DNA from: an uncultured Candidatus Saccharibacteria bacterium
GTDB taxonomy: Bacteria > Patescibacteriota > Saccharimonadia > Saccharimonadales > Saccharimonadaceae
Direction: 5' to 3'
DNA length: 64,000 bases
NCBI GenBank assembly: GCA_958399925.1
Contig: CATXOC010000002.1
Coordinates: forward strand, 1 to 64,000
In this document: positions 50,669 through 60,883 of the stretch, piece after piece
How the letters are laid out: every line of letters begins with the position of its first letter
How positions within the stretch are numbered: the first letter of the stretch is position 1
The notes under the pieces: generated by a model
Told to the model about the DNA's origin: nothing
Databases searched by the model: none
Seen by the model: only the letters and a program-made list of their open reading frames with translations
Translations under genes and position numbers: made by a program

Positions 50669-51808
50669 GTGAAGCTACAGATAAAAAATACAATTTGGCA
50701 ACGCATACAGCGCTGGCTGAAGCGACCGGGCAACTCGGTGCAGTTGATAGTTAGCGTAATATCGGTGTTACTATTGGTGATTTCTGTCTGTTCCTTCGAC
50801 AATCCAGTGACAGATGTGCGGCCGCTGTCTGACCATGTCAGCGCTAACATCTGGCGTGTAGTATTTACAGCGATTACTGTTGTGATGTTGGTGGTTGCCA
50901 CGCGACGCTACCAACAGCCGAAGTCAGTTGTCGATGGCGGTGACAAGTGGCTAAATCGTTTGAGTATCATCCTGCCTGCTATAGCTGTGGTATTTGCGCT
51001 AATCGAGCTGATTTGGCCGGAGTTTGCTACACTATTGGTGCGCAAGGAGGATTGGCCGTTTATGCGTAACGCTATATTTGTTAAGTGCTCCTTTGAAATT
51101 GTTGGCGTGGTGCTCATGGCGATGACGGCAAGGCGCTACTTTCAGCACAATATGAAGCTGGCGGGTGTTTTTGCTGTCGTAATCGCCTTAGTGCTGTTTG
51201 TAATGGCAGGCGAAGAAATGTCATGGGGGCAACGTATCTTTAGGTGGGATACGCCAGAATCAATGCAAGGTATTAATCAGCAGAAAGAGATGAATTTGCA
51301 CAATCTCGCGACACAGACATTTCAAAATACGCTATATTTTGGCTGCTGGATACTATTGATAGTTATGCCGTTCATGCGTAAATTATTGCAGAAGATTCTT
51401 AATGGTATTAAGCCCTTAAAGTTTCTAGTCGATTGGTTGCCACCTGCGCAGTTCATACTGCTATTCGCCGTCGGTTTTGCCTTTATGGACCCGCTGATTA
51501 GCAAACAAGGTTCGCCAGAGACTGGATTATATTACAACTCTAACCTATTCATCATTATCGGCACACTAATATTCCTGCTTACTACCTTAATTGGTCAGTT
51601 CAGGCAACATGCTAAACAGCGAGATATCATACATACAGCCGTGGTGCTGGCGATATTTGTCGGTATTACAGTATTTAGTCTGTTCTATAACCGCGTCTGG
51701 AGCTATAACCCTGGTGCCGCAACTGAATATCTAGAAATGTTTATTATCTTCGGCTTGATGATGTGGACGGTGTTGATTAATCGTGCAACCAAGCGAAGCT
51801 TGCGTTAA
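50669..51808 (+). CDS. Polytopic membrane protein of unknown function
   Basis: 379 aa, about nine transmembrane helices. It carries the motif AGEEMSWGQRIFRW and INQQKEMNLHNLATQTFQN, a conserved signature (EE-SWGQR ... N-E-NLHN) of a widespread bacterial membrane family without a known role. GTG start with GGAGG 5 nt upstream. It starts 21 nt after the PBP stop, so it is probably co-transcribed with the PBP and may act in envelope work. Confidence 0.75.
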   Translation: MKLQIKNTIWQRIQRWLKRPGNSVQLIVSVISVLLLVISVCSFDNPVTDVRPLSDHVSANIWRVVFTAITVVMLVVATRRYQQPKSVVDGGDKWLNRLSIILPAIAVVFALIELIWPEFATLLVRKEDWPFMRNAIFVKCSFEIVGVVLMAMTARRYFQHNMKLAGVFAVVIALVLFVMAGEEMSWGQRIFRWDTPESMQGINQQKEMNLHNLATQTFQNTLYFGCWILLIVMPFMRKLLQKILNGIKPLKFLVDWLPPAQFILLFAVGFAFMDPLISKQGSPETGLYYNSNLFIIIGTLIFLLTTLIGQFRQHAKQRDIIHTAVVLAIFVGITVFSLFYNRVWSYNPGAATEYLEMFIIFGLMMWTVLINRATKRSLR

Positions 51809-51829
51809 TGTGCTAATATATTAGTAATA

Positions 51830-52318
51830 ATGATGGATCAGATGTTTGACGAGGTTAGCTTAGAGCGCCGAATTTATTCACTCTTTAAGCTAGATATTAG
51901 CATCAAGGCGGTGATTGCTGACAATATACCGACTAGTCGCAGTGCCAATGCTACTGTGATTTTAACGAAGGATAACCTGCTATTCTGTTTTATCGATTCT
52001 AAGATGCATTTAACACTCGGCGACATACGCAAGATGATTACGCGGATGAATATGCATATCGAGAAGCTACTGGCGCCGGGTGCCGACGTTGACTATTTTG
52101 ATAGCATTGCCAAAGAGAAATTTAGCCAGACCTTCCCGGGTCGCATTGCGGTATCAGAAAGCGATTTAGCCTTTTATCGCACGCTCGTTCCTTATTGCCC
52201 TGCTCTAGTTCAAATATCAGGCATTACAGGTGGCGTAATTCGTCAGTATGATCCAACTGCCGTGGGTAACTGGCGTCCGTCGGTGCGATTCAGTTATCGT
52301 CGCATGAAAACTAGTTAA
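51830..52318 (+). CDS. Hypothetical protein
   Basis: 162 aa, soluble, not recognised (LDISIKAVIADNIPTSRSAN, KDNLLFCFIDSKMHLTLGDI). TATATT lies about 7 nt before the ATG; it could also be translated from the upstream transcript, 21 nt after the membrane gene. The compact beta-alpha pattern recalls a small binding domain, but I cannot name one. Confidence 0.6.
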   Translation: MMDQMFDEVSLERRIYSLFKLDISIKAVIADNIPTSRSANATVILTKDNLLFCFIDSKMHLTLGDIRKMITRMNMHIEKLLAPGADVDYFDSIAKEKFSQTFPGRIAVSESDLAFYRTLVPYCPALVQISGITGGVIRQYDPTAVGNWRPSVRFSYRRMKTS

Positions 52319-52328
52319 CTGATATTAT

Positions 52329-52391
52329 CAGGCTGATAGATATAACTACCCTATCAGCCTGTATGCTTTGTCGTGTATTTTTATACACGAC
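52329..52391 (+). terminator. Double hairpin terminator
   Basis: First hairpin CAGGCTGATA/TATCAGCCTG (52329-52361), second GTCGTGTAT-TTTT-ATACACGAC (52370-52391). They lie between convergent genes. Confidence 0.75.
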
Positions 52392-52413
52392 TTACGCAAC
52401 CTACTTATAGGGT

Positions 52414-52986
52414 TTATCGATTTATCTTTTCAATCTTTGTGACGATCTCGTCCGATAGTTCATTTGGATCGACGTCGCGCTTTGCTACTCGTAGCCCAGT
52501 TGCACCAATAACTATGGGAATAATACCAACAACGGCAATACCAATAGCACTCTGTAAGACATCAGACAGTGTGCGATGTTTTGAATTGACGGTGTCTAGA
52601 TGATAGCTGCTATTGCTTGGTCGGTGCTTGTCGTAGTCTATGTCAATAGTTTGACCAAGTTTCAGGTTGCACTTATCGACAGTTGGACTGCCGTGATAAG
52701 CCATAGCGTCAGTGTAGGTGCGTCCGTCAACTGTTATTTCATAATTAACCTGACACTTTTGGGTGTTTTGACCGCGCTCGTCTTTGCCGACACCTGTAAC
52801 TTTACTGACCTTAGTTACCTTGCCTTTTGTGGATATGGTGCGTCTGACCAGTGAATAATGCTGCCAAACAGTTGTGCAGGCTAATAGAAGTGTGGCTATA
52901 CCAATTAAAATTAAAACGCGGCAAGTTGGCTTGTACAGCTGTCCTAATACGCGGACTTTCTCTTTGTGTGTTAGCTTCTTCCTCAT
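52414..52986 (-). CDS. DUF3592-like membrane protein, paralogue 2
   Basis: 190 aa. Two transmembrane helices (about 22-44 and 145-165) enclose an extracellular beta domain: VTKVSKVTGVG, CQVNYEITVDGRTYTDAMAY, LGQTIDIDYDKHRPSNS. This is the DUF3592 plan (helix, domain with a YxF-G-Y...G-x-V-x-V-x-Y-P pattern, helix). Function unknown. It directly follows a paralogue of the same layout, so it arose by tandem duplication. Confidence 0.7.
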   Translation of the reverse strand: MRKKLTHKEKVRVLGQLYKPTCRVLILIGIATLLLACTTVWQHYSLVRRTISTKGKVTKVSKVTGVGKDERGQNTQKCQVNYEITVDGRTYTDAMAYHGSPTVDKCNLKLGQTIDIDYDKHRPSNSSYHLDTVNSKHRTLSDVLQSAIGIAVVGIIPIVIGATGLRVAKRDVDPNELSDEIVTKIEKINR

Positions 52987-52988
52987 TA

Positions 52989-53600
52989 CTACTTCTCGGA
53001 TCCTTGCTTAGCTTTCTTTTTAGCGGCAACGCTAGCGCGACGTTTAATAGCGCGAATCTCGGCTTCTTTATCGGCTTCTTCACCCTGCAATTCCGAACGG
53101 ACAGCCTTGCGAATGGCGATTAGACCGATAAATCCAATACCTAGAGAAACTATACCGACTAGCAGATAGGCGATAGTCATTAGCTTAGCTACTTCGCGGT
53201 CCTGACTGTTGTCGTTATAGGCGTTGTTAGCTGGATTGCCTTTTTCATACCGGATAGTAATAGTAGCGTCCTTGGATAGTTGGCAGTTTAGTTGGCTTGG
53301 TAATGAACGCCAAGCGGTCTTACTGCTGTATTCTTTGTCGTCAACTTTGAACTTGTACTCGACAAAGCAATACATGACATCATCGTATTTGTCATCCTTT
53401 ACAGATTCTAGTTTAGTTACAGTCGCAACGGCCTTGTTATCGCGACTTGCATAGCTATGGTAGTGATCAGACGACGTCATGGCCATAGATAGACTCCATA
53501 CACCTAGCGCAATTAGTACCAAGCAAATTATGCGATAAACAATGCGCGCTGCTAGACTTGTACGCACATGACGATGAAATCCTGATTCCCTCTGCTTCAT
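52989..53600 (-). CDS. DUF3592-like membrane protein, paralogue 1
   Basis: 203 aa. Same plan as the next gene: helix (about 20-40), beta domain with CFVEYKFKVDDKEYSSKTAW and ATITIRYEKGNPANNA, helix (about 143-163), then a basic Lys/Ala-rich coiled tail (IKRRASVAAKKKAKQ). TGATAGAAT lies 9 nt before the ATG. The downstream paralogue starts 2 nt after its stop, so both are one operon and may form a complex. Confidence 0.7.
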   Translation of the reverse strand: MKQRESGFHRHVRTSLAARIVYRIICLVLIALGVWSLSMAMTSSDHYHSYASRDNKAVATVTKLESVKDDKYDDVMYCFVEYKFKVDDKEYSSKTAWRSLPSQLNCQLSKDATITIRYEKGNPANNAYNDNSQDREVAKLMTIAYLLVGIVSLGIGFIGLIAIRKAVRSELQGEEADKEAEIRAIKRRASVAAKKKAKQGSEK

Positions 53601-53647
53601 GATATATTTATTCTATCATGCTAATGCCAGATTAGCTAGACGCGGTA

Positions 53648-54724
53648 TTAGATTTGCGTTGGTCTGCGATTAAGCTGTTGGTTGATCATAGCAAATTGTC
53701 GTCGAATCTCACGCTTGTTTGGCCTGACTTTCGGGTAATATACCTGGCCGATTAAACGGTTGCCGAACTCTAATAGTGCCAGCTGCTCGGCTGTGGCCGA
53801 TCCCCTATCGTCCATGTAGCCATCATAATCGGTATCAGACTTAAGGAACGATATTACGACTACTACTATTAAAATAATCGTGACTGATAGCATCAGGATG
53901 TTTTGCGCAGCAAACATGATAGATGATATGAGCCAACCTGAGGCAATCGCAACTAGTGTGCTGATGGTAAAGAGCTTGGTTTCGCGACTTTGGCCTAGAG
54001 TTGTATTCAGTATACTACGCAGCGATGACCGTAGTTGGTCCAACGGTGATACTCTATGGTACTTTGGTCTCCAGCGATGCCTGATAGCATCGCTAATGTC
54101 GTAAATTTGATCAAGCAATTCACGCGCTTCAGCTAGTGTCATCCTACTTCTTGAAAAATCATAAGATAGGCCGAGGCTGCGAAAGCCACTATCGATTAGG
54201 CTAATCATAGTCGGGCTGGCTGGCAGTTGATCTGTACCCCCTCCATCGCCGTTAACATCTGCAAAGCGTACAATTCGGCGTGTCTTTAAAAGCTTACGGA
54301 GTGAGGCAGCTACGATTACTAGTCCCACAACGAAGACTACGCCACATATGATGGGCTGAGAGTCCGGTAGGTTGTTCCGCCACTTTAAGAAATAGGCCGC
54401 TGTAAACAATCCGCCCAATGTCATAGCAGTCAGACCGACAATAATGCCTACTATACTTACGGCGTATTGCAGATAGTTTTCAATACTTCTGGTCAGCCCC
54501 ATATTATATTGACGCTGACTCGGGTTTGTGTTTATGTCTGACAGTTGGTTGGTCTGGCTTCGGTGCAGTTGTCTGGTAGCCTCATGGATGATCTCATCAG
54601 CTTCAGAGCTGGTTAATTTACGTTGATCGAGGGGATAAAACTGACCAATACTCTTAAATAACTGATCAATCTGTGTCAATTGATCGGTTGATGCGGGTTG
54701 GGTGTGCTCAGTATTTGACTGCAT
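53648..54724 (-). CDS. Membrane protein with duplicated halves
   Basis: 358 aa, about four transmembrane helices in two pairs (near 88-113 and 124-142; near 257-275 and 280-300). Each pair is preceded by a similar soluble segment (QIDQLFKSIGQFYPLDQRKL with TSSEADEIIHEA; LIDSGFRSLGLSYDFSRSRM with TLAEARELLDQI), showing an internal duplication. Function unknown. TAAAAT lies about 13 nt before the ATG. Confidence 0.65.
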   Translation of the reverse strand: MQSNTEHTQPASTDQLTQIDQLFKSIGQFYPLDQRKLTSSEADEIIHEATRQLHRSQTNQLSDINTNPSQRQYNMGLTRSIENYLQYAVSIVGIIVGLTAMTLGGLFTAAYFLKWRNNLPDSQPIICGVVFVVGLVIVAASLRKLLKTRRIVRFADVNGDGGGTDQLPASPTMISLIDSGFRSLGLSYDFSRSRMTLAEARELLDQIYDISDAIRHRWRPKYHRVSPLDQLRSSLRSILNTTLGQSRETKLFTISTLVAIASGWLISSIMFAAQNILMLSVTIILIVVVVISFLKSDTDYDGYMDDRGSATAEQLALLEFGNRLIGQVYYPKVRPNKREIRRQFAMINQQLNRRPTQI

Positions 54725-54735
54725 AATTATGATTG

Positions 54736-55914
54736 TTATTTTAACCTAAGTACGATTAAGTTTTCGATATGCGGTGTACGTGGGAAGAAGTTGAACGGTT
54801 GAGCGTAAGTAATGCTGTATTTAGCAGACAATAACGCAACATCGCGGGCTTGGGTAGCAGGATTGCATGACAAGTAAATCACGCGTTTGGGCTGAGTTTC
54901 TAGGATGCGGCCAACTACCTTGTTATCTAGTCCTGCGCGCGGCGGGTCGACAATAATGCAGGCGTCAGAAGTTATATAATCGAGTGCCTCTTCGGACTTT
55001 GCGTGGATGGTGCGGATGTCTGCGCGATCGGATGGCACGTTGTTCTGTAGTTCGCGGAAGGCAGAATTATCGGTTTCCACTAACGTTAATTGGCGATCGC
55101 GGGCTACGGACAAACCAATAGTACCTACGCCAGAGTACATGTCGACTACTCTACTGCTATCGTCGAGATGTTGCTTAATTTCGTTTAACGCCATCTCGTA
55201 AACAGGCAGATTGATCTGGAAAAAGCCATTTGGCGAATAGGTGTAAGCCTCGCCTAGGATTGTGTCGGTTAGGTTAGCCATTGTCGGATGAGATTTGCCG
55301 TTCTCGAACAGCGCCCCACTCACCTGGCCAGCCTGATTACAGCGAATTAGCAAAGATTGATATTTGCGCGCCTCCTCGCCATCAGCGTTTAGTTGGTTAA
55401 TAACGCGTTGAGCCTCTGCCCAAATCTCAGGCCGTTCGATGTTGCTAGACTTAACTAAAATTTTTTGGTGGCTACCACGACGATGGAATGCGGGCCAGAT
55501 CTTTGCGGTGTCATGATCCCACCACAATGAGTACTCTATCTTGTTGCGGTATTGCCAAAACTTGCCATCACCCTTTATCTCGGCATAAGGCAGCTCGATG
55601 TGCTCTTGGCGGAACGCTTCTGTGACTAGCTCGGATTTGTATTTGGTCTCGGCAGTTTCAGTCATGATTTGCCATGGTGAAGTGGATAGATAGCATTCAT
55701 CACGTGGCTCAATGCGCTCGGGCGTAGCGGTAAGTATTTCGGTGGTTACTGCCTCGGCGTAGTGCTTTTTAGACTTAGTTAACTGTACCTTAACGGTTTC
55801 GTTTGGCAATGCGCCCCACACAAACACCTTGCGACCGTCGCTTAGCTCACCCAGAGCCTGCCCACCGGGCACTAATTTCTCGATTTTTACTTGTTCGATA
55901 ATCACCTGCTTCAT
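54736..55914 (-). CDS. 23S rRNA/tRNA uracil-5 methyltransferase, TrmA/RlmD type
   Basis: 392 aa, class I SAM-dependent RNA m5U methyltransferase. An N-terminal TRAM domain (about 1-55: VKIEKLVPGGQALGELSDGR), then PNGFFQINLPVYEMAL, the SAM motif VVDMYSGVGTIGLSVA, CIIVDPPRAGLDNKV, and the catalytic Cys in VIYLSCNPATQARDV. The four Fe-S cysteines of RlmD are not evident. Which uridine it modifies cannot be told. Leaderless: TGATATACT ends 6 nt before the ATG. Confidence 0.9.
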   Translation of the reverse strand: MKQVIIEQVKIEKLVPGGQALGELSDGRKVFVWGALPNETVKVQLTKSKKHYAEAVTTEILTATPERIEPRDECYLSTSPWQIMTETAETKYKSELVTEAFRQEHIELPYAEIKGDGKFWQYRNKIEYSLWWDHDTAKIWPAFHRRGSHQKILVKSSNIERPEIWAEAQRVINQLNADGEEARKYQSLLIRCNQAGQVSGALFENGKSHPTMANLTDTILGEAYTYSPNGFFQINLPVYEMALNEIKQHLDDSSRVVDMYSGVGTIGLSVARDRQLTLVETDNSAFRELQNNVPSDRADIRTIHAKSEEALDYITSDACIIVDPPRAGLDNKVVGRILETQPKRVIYLSCNPATQARDVALLSAKYSITYAQPFNFFPRTPHIENLIVLRLK

Positions 55915-55955
55915 AATATTAGTATATCATTGCATAGCGCTGATATAATTGACCT

Positions 55956-56177
55956 ATGCAAATTCGGGTACAGGTAAAGACGGGCAGTAGTCGCGGCGAT
56001 GTGATTATCAAGCAGGATGACGGCACTTATCTGGTGTATCTGCGCGCCAAGCCGATTGCGGGCGCTGCTAATGTCTCGCTGATTAAGTTGTTATCGAAAC
56101 ACTTCAATGTGTCGAAAAGTACAATCCAAATTAAAAATGGCGCCAGCAGCCACTATAAGACAATAACAATTGGCTAA
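55956..56177 (+). CDS. DUF167 (YggU/UPF0235) protein
   Basis: 73 aa, DUF167 family of unknown function. The motif is typical: VQVKTGSSRGDVI, LVYLRAKPIAGAANVSLIKL, LSKHFNVSKSTIQIKNGASS and HYKTITI. Leaderless: TGATATAAT ends 6 nt before the ATG. It is divergent from the methyltransferase gene. Confidence 0.9.
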   Translation: MQIRVQVKTGSSRGDVIIKQDDGTYLVYLRAKPIAGAANVSLIKLLSKHFNVSKSTIQIKNGASSHYKTITIG

Positions 56178-56259
56178 TTATGGCTAGGCAGTATGACTGC
56201 ATTCGCACCGCTGGCTGTCAGTCAAAGGCGTGATTAATAATGTGGTAATATAGAAATGT

Positions 56260-56336
56260 GGCCCAGTAACTCAATTGGATAGAGTAGCTCCGTCCTAAGG
56301 AGAAAGTTGTAGGTTCGATTCCTATCTGGGCTACCA
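56260..56336 (+). tRNA. tRNA-Arg (CCU)
   Basis: Acceptor GGCCCAG/CTGGGCT with a terminal G-U pair, loop GTCCTAA giving anticodon CCT, T arm GTAGGTTCGATTCCTAT, discriminator A, encoded CCA. Confidence 0.93.
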
Positions 56337-56414
56337 CGAGAATAGTTTTAATAGGCGCTGGTGTATCTAGCGCCTATTTGTTAATAGATAATATGAATAT
56401 GTAGACGGCGCGGA

Positions 56415-57887
56415 TTACTTGCGTGACCAGATGGTTCTGTTCGGAGTGTCTTTCAGCGTGATACCCTGCTCTAGTAACTGGTCGCGAAGGCGATCAGAGG
56501 TAGACCAGTCTTTATTCTGACGAGCGGCAAGGCGCTCAGCAATCAACTGTTTCTGGCTGTCGGTAATATCGGGCGTAGTCGCAGCGAGGTTTAGACCTAG
56601 ATATGTATCAACGAAATTAATTATTACAGATAGTTGCTCGATGGGGCTATTGTTGGTGCTGATGGAATTGAATGCTTGGTCAATGTATTTCAGCGCATTT
56701 GGTGTATCAAGATCATTTTCTAGTGCAGCAGCAGCGTTCCGTATGTCTTCCTTGACTTTTGCGACTGCGGCGCTGGCTTCACTGGCGCTATTATCGGCGG
56801 TAGCGGAATGTGTGGGGGTTTGCCATCTCAGTTCTACAACACGACGCCAGTTAGTCAGGCGGTTCTTTGCGGCGGCTAGATTATCCCAACTAAAGTTACT
56901 GGCGCTGCGGTAGTGCGACTGCAGAATCAGCATGCGGAAGTCAAGTCCACTGTATCCACGCTCAATAATATCGGGAAGAGTGTAAAAATTATGTGCAGAT
57001 TTACTCATCTTTGCGCCGTTGACTAGCAGGTGTTCGTTGTGAACAAAGAAACGGGCGTATTGCGTGGGCTGGTCGCCAGCCGTGCTCTGGGCGATCTCAT
57101 TCTCGTGATGTGGGAAAATTAGATCAACTCCACCAGTGTGGATGTCAAAAGGTTGTCCGAGATTATCGGTTGACATAACAGAGCATTCAATGTGCCAACC
57201 AGGACGACCAGTATAGTCAGTCCAATCAGTAGACTTACTAGGTTGCTTATTGGCGGAAAATAGCGCCGGCACTCGAAACTCCCAGGCTGGCTCGCCGGGC
57301 TTTTGCTTCTTCCATAATGCAAAGTCGCGCACCTCGCCCTTGTCGTACTCATCGTTGTTGATGCGCTCGTGACTGATGTCTTCGGGGTTGATATAGCTTA
57401 GCTGGCCGTACTTGCGAGTCTTAGTATACTCTGAAATGCTGAAATAAATACCATCGTCGGCTAAGTAAGCAATGCCCTGCTCTAGCAGGCGCAAAATTAA
57501 CGCTTGCATTTTGGCGATATTTGCGGTTGCTTTAACAAACTTGATTGAATCAGTATCGTTACCAACCTGTTTCATCTCGTCTAAAAATATCTTTTCGTAT
57601 TTAGCTGTTAACTTGGACAGGGCTTGTTCGGGTGCATCATTAGGATAGTCTACCTTAGAATCGCGGATGGTCTTGTCGTCAACATCGGTAAAGTTCATTA
57701 CATGTTTAGTTTTGCAACCCGTTAGATTGATTGTGCGGCGTAGAATATCGGCGTAGATGTAAGCGCTAAGGTTGCCGATGTGTGCATGGTTATAAACAGT
57801 TGGACCACAAGAATAAATCCGTGCCAATTTACCATCGGCTGGTGTGAAATCATCAATCTGCTTGGTTAATGTATTGTGCAGTTTCAT
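56415..57887 (-). CDS. cysS: Cysteinyl-tRNA synthetase
   Basis: 490 aa, class [14 protein letters not shown] contains the zinc Cys (C27) and [13 protein letters not shown] and HHENEIAQS hold further zinc ligands; KMSKSAHNF is the KMSKS motif. The C-terminal DALR-like helical domain is present ([20 protein letters not shown]), ending with the usual [15 protein letters not shown]. The ATG directly follows the nrnA stop (TAAATG), so the two genes are co-translated. Confidence 0.97.
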   Translation of the reverse strand: MKLHNTLTKQIDDFTPADGKLARIYSCGPTVYNHAHIGNLSAYIYADILRRTINLTGCKTKHVMNFTDVDDKTIRDSKVDYPNDAPEQALSKLTAKYEKIFLDEMKQVGNDTDSIKFVKATANIAKMQALILRLLEQGIAYLADDGIYFSISEYTKTRKYGQLSYINPEDISHERINNDEYDKGEVRDFALWKKQKPGEPAWEFRVPALFSANKQPSKSTDWTDYTGRPGWHIECSVMSTDNLGQPFDIHTGGVDLIFPHHENEIAQSTAGDQPTQYARFFVHNEHLLVNGAKMSKSAHNFYTLPDIIERGYSGLDFRMLILQSHYRSASNFSWDNLAAAKNRLTNWRRVVELRWQTPTHSATADNSASEASAAVAKVKEDIRNAAAALENDLDTPNALKYIDQAFNSISTNNSPIEQLSVIINFVDTYLGLNLAATTPDITDSQKQLIAERLAARQNKDWSTSDRLRDQLLEQGITLKDTPNRTIWSRK

Positions 57888-59015
57888 TTATTTCATCCTT
57901 ACTTTAAATCCGCCTAAGTTAATGCCATTATGTAGCTCGGCGTGTGGCTCGTTTTCGCCCTTGGCCTCTGCTTTTGCAACCGCGGCTTCGGCGGCGTCGG
58001 TCGCAACATCGGACGATTGTTGCTCGTCGTATTCCTGATATAGCTTACCTAGTTCACGAATTAGTTCAGGGACGAAAACATCATAATCTTCGTATACGCG
58101 AAAGCCTGCCGCATAAGGATGTCCATCACCGCCAAATGTCTTGGCTAGTAAGTTTGACACTGGTATGTTAGAGCGAATCTTGCCGGTTATTTTGCCATCT
58201 GGATATGTCTTGATACCGATAGCTAAATCAACACCAATTACTAGGCGCATCTCGTCTAGCACTAGCATAGTTGGGTTATATTCGTTGCTGTATTCGTGAA
58301 TTTCTTCGAATGGAACATGAACAAAGGCTGTGCGACCGTCGTTATAGTATTCGATGCGTTCAATTAGCTGGCCCTTGTACTCTAGGATGCGTGGCGATTT
58401 CTTCATTAGCTCACGGCGAGCCTCTTCTAGCTCGTACGGATTGGCGCCGTGGCGCATTAGCTCGGCACATGCTTCATAGCTTTCGGGAGTGGTGGCTGGT
58501 GTGGTTAACCCCAGCGAGTCTGCCTGAATTGAGATGTATATCTTCTCGGCGGCGTCTTTGCTGATTGGCCACTTTTCCTCGTTGCAAATATCTAGGATTA
58601 GTTCGCCCGTTGATACTGCGGTGTCGCTAATGACATAATCACAATCAAACGGCAAATCTGGGTCTACGCCAACGTGGTGGTCTAAGGCGATTACTGGATG
58701 ACTCGACAGAAAGCTCATGGTTGCTGGATCATCAGTGGTTTTGCTCATCAGTGATTTGGCGGAAGTATCAACAATAATTGCCATATCGCAGTCATAAGGA
58801 AAATCCATTGATACTCGATCCCAGCCTTCGACGTAACGTAGATATGTTGGAATCTGTACTGGGCAATGTAAGCTAATTGATTTGCCCATGTCACTGAAAA
58901 TAGCCTCGAGCGCCAAAGCCGAGCCCAAGCTGTCGCCATCGGGGTTTTCGGCCTGCAGAACAGCAATGCGCTCAGCGTTGGCGATTAGCTCTCTTTGCTT
59001 GTCGTTTAAAATCAT
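57888..59015 (-). CDS. nrnA: DHH/DHHA1 phosphoesterase (NrnA-like)
   Basis: 375 aa. The DHH domain holds AENPDGDSLGSALAL, MAIIVDTSAKSLM and ALDHHVG; DTAVSTGELILDI follows. The DHHA1 domain has the GGDGHPYAAGF motif. NrnA-type enzymes degrade nanoRNA and dephosphorylate pAp. The Ala/Glu-rich C-terminal tail is extra. Leaderless: TGTATAAT ends 7 nt before the ATG. First gene of the nrnA-cysS operon. Confidence 0.9.
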   Translation of the reverse strand: MILNDKQRELIANAERIAVLQAENPDGDSLGSALALEAIFSDMGKSISLHCPVQIPTYLRYVEGWDRVSMDFPYDCDMAIIVDTSAKSLMSKTTDDPATMSFLSSHPVIALDHHVGVDPDLPFDCDYVISDTAVSTGELILDICNEEKWPISKDAAEKIYISIQADSLGLTTPATTPESYEACAELMRHGANPYELEEARRELMKKSPRILEYKGQLIERIEYYNDGRTAFVHVPFEEIHEYSNEYNPTMLVLDEMRLVIGVDLAIGIKTYPDGKITGKIRSNIPVSNLLAKTFGGDGHPYAAGFRVYEDYDVFVPELIRELGKLYQEYDEQQSSDVATDAAEAAVAKAEAKGENEPHAELHNGINLGGFKVRMK

Positions 59016-59053
59016 TGCTACTATTATACATCACAATTTGGTACAATTAACGC

Positions 59054-60805
59054 ATGGCCGATAAAAAGCAAAAAGTCAAAAAATTTATCTCGTCGCCCCT
59101 GTGTGCGTTTGCTATGGGCGGTGTTATTGCGGCGTTGATATTCGGTGCAATCTATGGTTGGTCAGTTGTCTGGCCGTGGAACGTCGACTGGATTTGGCAT
59201 GGTGTGACACATGATACGGCTCAGCATTATCTAGGTTGGGCATTCTTCGCCAGCGATTCGACGGGCGGTACAATTAATGGACTAGCTTATCCGTACGGTC
59301 TGAGTATTTCATTTATGGACGCGATTCCTTTAATAGCCTTCCCTGCAAAGTGGCTTGGTCTAGGCGTGAATATCCAGTATTTTGGCTTGTGGGCGCTAAC
59401 CTGCTTTATTCTGATGGGTGGGCTGAGTGCTGTACTGCTGCGACGCATATGGGCTAAGGTGTTTGGTGATAAAAAATCTAATCCTGCTAGCTCATTACTG
59501 TTTGTTAGTGTTGGCTCGGTTATTTTTGCACTTAGTCCAATGGTGCTAGCTCGTACGTTGTATCACCCTGCGCTTGCTGCACAGTGGCTGATTTTACTGG
59601 CGTTTCTGGCTATTTGGGATAGTGACAAAGAACGAATAGCTGGGCGGTTTGTGTTGATTTGGTCGGGGTTGTTGGTGCTTAGTGTGTTAATTCACCCCTA
59701 TTTTCTACCTATGATGGGCGCGATGATGCTGATTAGTTTGGTTCGTGCTTACCAGACTATTAAGGGTAAAAACTGTCGTGTAGCACTAAGGCTTGCGCTG
59801 TACGTTGTTGTGCCGGTTGCGGCAGCGCTATGGGTATTTGGGGCGATTGGTGGATTTAGTTTGGGTGGTGGCGCTGAGGTCTATGACCTACCGGAAAAAG
59901 GTTTTAATTTGCTAAGTTTCTTTAATCCGCTAGGCTACTCTGCGCTAATACCAGGCTATGCAAACGCCTCTAGTTCGCCTGAGACGTTAATGTGGCTTGG
60001 GTTGGGAGTATTGACCGCATTAATAGTCGCTGCTGTGCTGTGGGTTGGCAACTATCGGCAGTCGCTTATTGCTTTGCGCACCAAGTTTGAGGCGCATTGT
60101 GCGCACTATGTGTTATACGGCCTTATAGGGCTGGCGCTGCTACTATTTGCTATTGGTGTGCGAGTTGACCTCGGTCCAGTTACGTTATTTAGCTATCAGT
60201 CGCTAGTGCCTGCTAAAATCTATGACCTTTGGACGGCATTTCGGGCGGCGGCGCGCGAAGCATGGCCTTTCTACTATTTAATTGTGCTTATCGTTCTCTA
60301 CTGGCTACTGTTGGGACTTACTAAACACCGTATTAATAAAATGCCAGTTATGACTATGCTGGTAATCGCTGCGACTGCCGTGATGGCTGTCGCATTGATT
60401 CAGTCTCTCGACATTATGAATAGTCCAGTTGTTATTGCTAAGTATGAAGGATTTAAAACCGCCCGCACTACTGCGCCTGAGTACAAGCCGATCGATTTGA
60501 CTGGAATTAAAACCAGTGCCCATAAACATCTGATTGCACTAGATCAGGGCTTCCGTGGTGATCAAGCGGAATTTTATACTATGGGTCAGACTGCCTTGCG
60601 TAATAATCTGACATTAAACACAGGCTTCTTTGCTAGAGTGCCGGAACGGGCTAAGACCGACCAAGTAAAATGGCGCAACAAGGTTAAGCAATGTAAGTTG
60701 TCGCGTCAGGACAGAAAGGAGAATCTATACTTCACGAATGATAAAACATGGATTCCTAGCTGTTATAGTTTCGTAGAACGCTCTGGTATTTACATCCTAC
60801 AGTAG
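59054..60805 (+). CDS. Large polytopic membrane protein, DUF6311-like
   Basis: 583 aa, about 11 transmembrane helices, GT-C-like. Early motif DTAQHYLGWAFFASDSTGG with LAYPYGLSISFMDAIPLIAF matches the DUF6311 type (D-xx-QHY-GW ... PxG-S-x-x-D-IPLLA), thought to be glycosyltransferase-related. The C-terminal ~130 residues are outside the membrane. Leaderless: TGGTACAAT ends 6 nt before the ATG. Divergent from nrnA. Confidence 0.75.
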   Translation: MADKKQKVKKFISSPLCAFAMGGVIAALIFGAIYGWSVVWPWNVDWIWHGVTHDTAQHYLGWAFFASDSTGGTINGLAYPYGLSISFMDAIPLIAFPAKWLGLGVNIQYFGLWALTCFILMGGLSAVLLRRIWAKVFGDKKSNPASSLLFVSVGSVIFALSPMVLARTLYHPALAAQWLILLAFLAIWDSDKERIAGRFVLIWSGLLVLSVLIHPYFLPMMGAMMLISLVRAYQTIKGKNCRVALRLALYVVVPVAAALWVFGAIGGFSLGGGAEVYDLPEKGFNLLSFFNPLGYSALIPGYANASSSPETLMWLGLGVLTALIVAAVLWVGNYRQSLIALRTKFEAHCAHYVLYGLIGLALLLFAIGVRVDLGPVTLFSYQSLVPAKIYDLWTAFRAAAREAWPFYYLIVLIVLYWLLLGLTKHRINKMPVMTMLVIAATAVMAVALIQSLDIMNSPVVIAKYEGFKTARTTAPEYKPIDLTGIKTSAHKHLIALDQGFRGDQAEFYTMGQTALRNNLTLNTGFFARVPERAKTDQVKWRNKVKQCKLSRQDRKENLYFTNDKTWIPSCYSFVERSGIYILQ

Positions 60806-60883
60806 TTATGTTATTATAATAAGTGTCTTTTTGGAGACTATCTAGAAAGTTGATCCTTATTAATTGATTGGAGAACGATTATT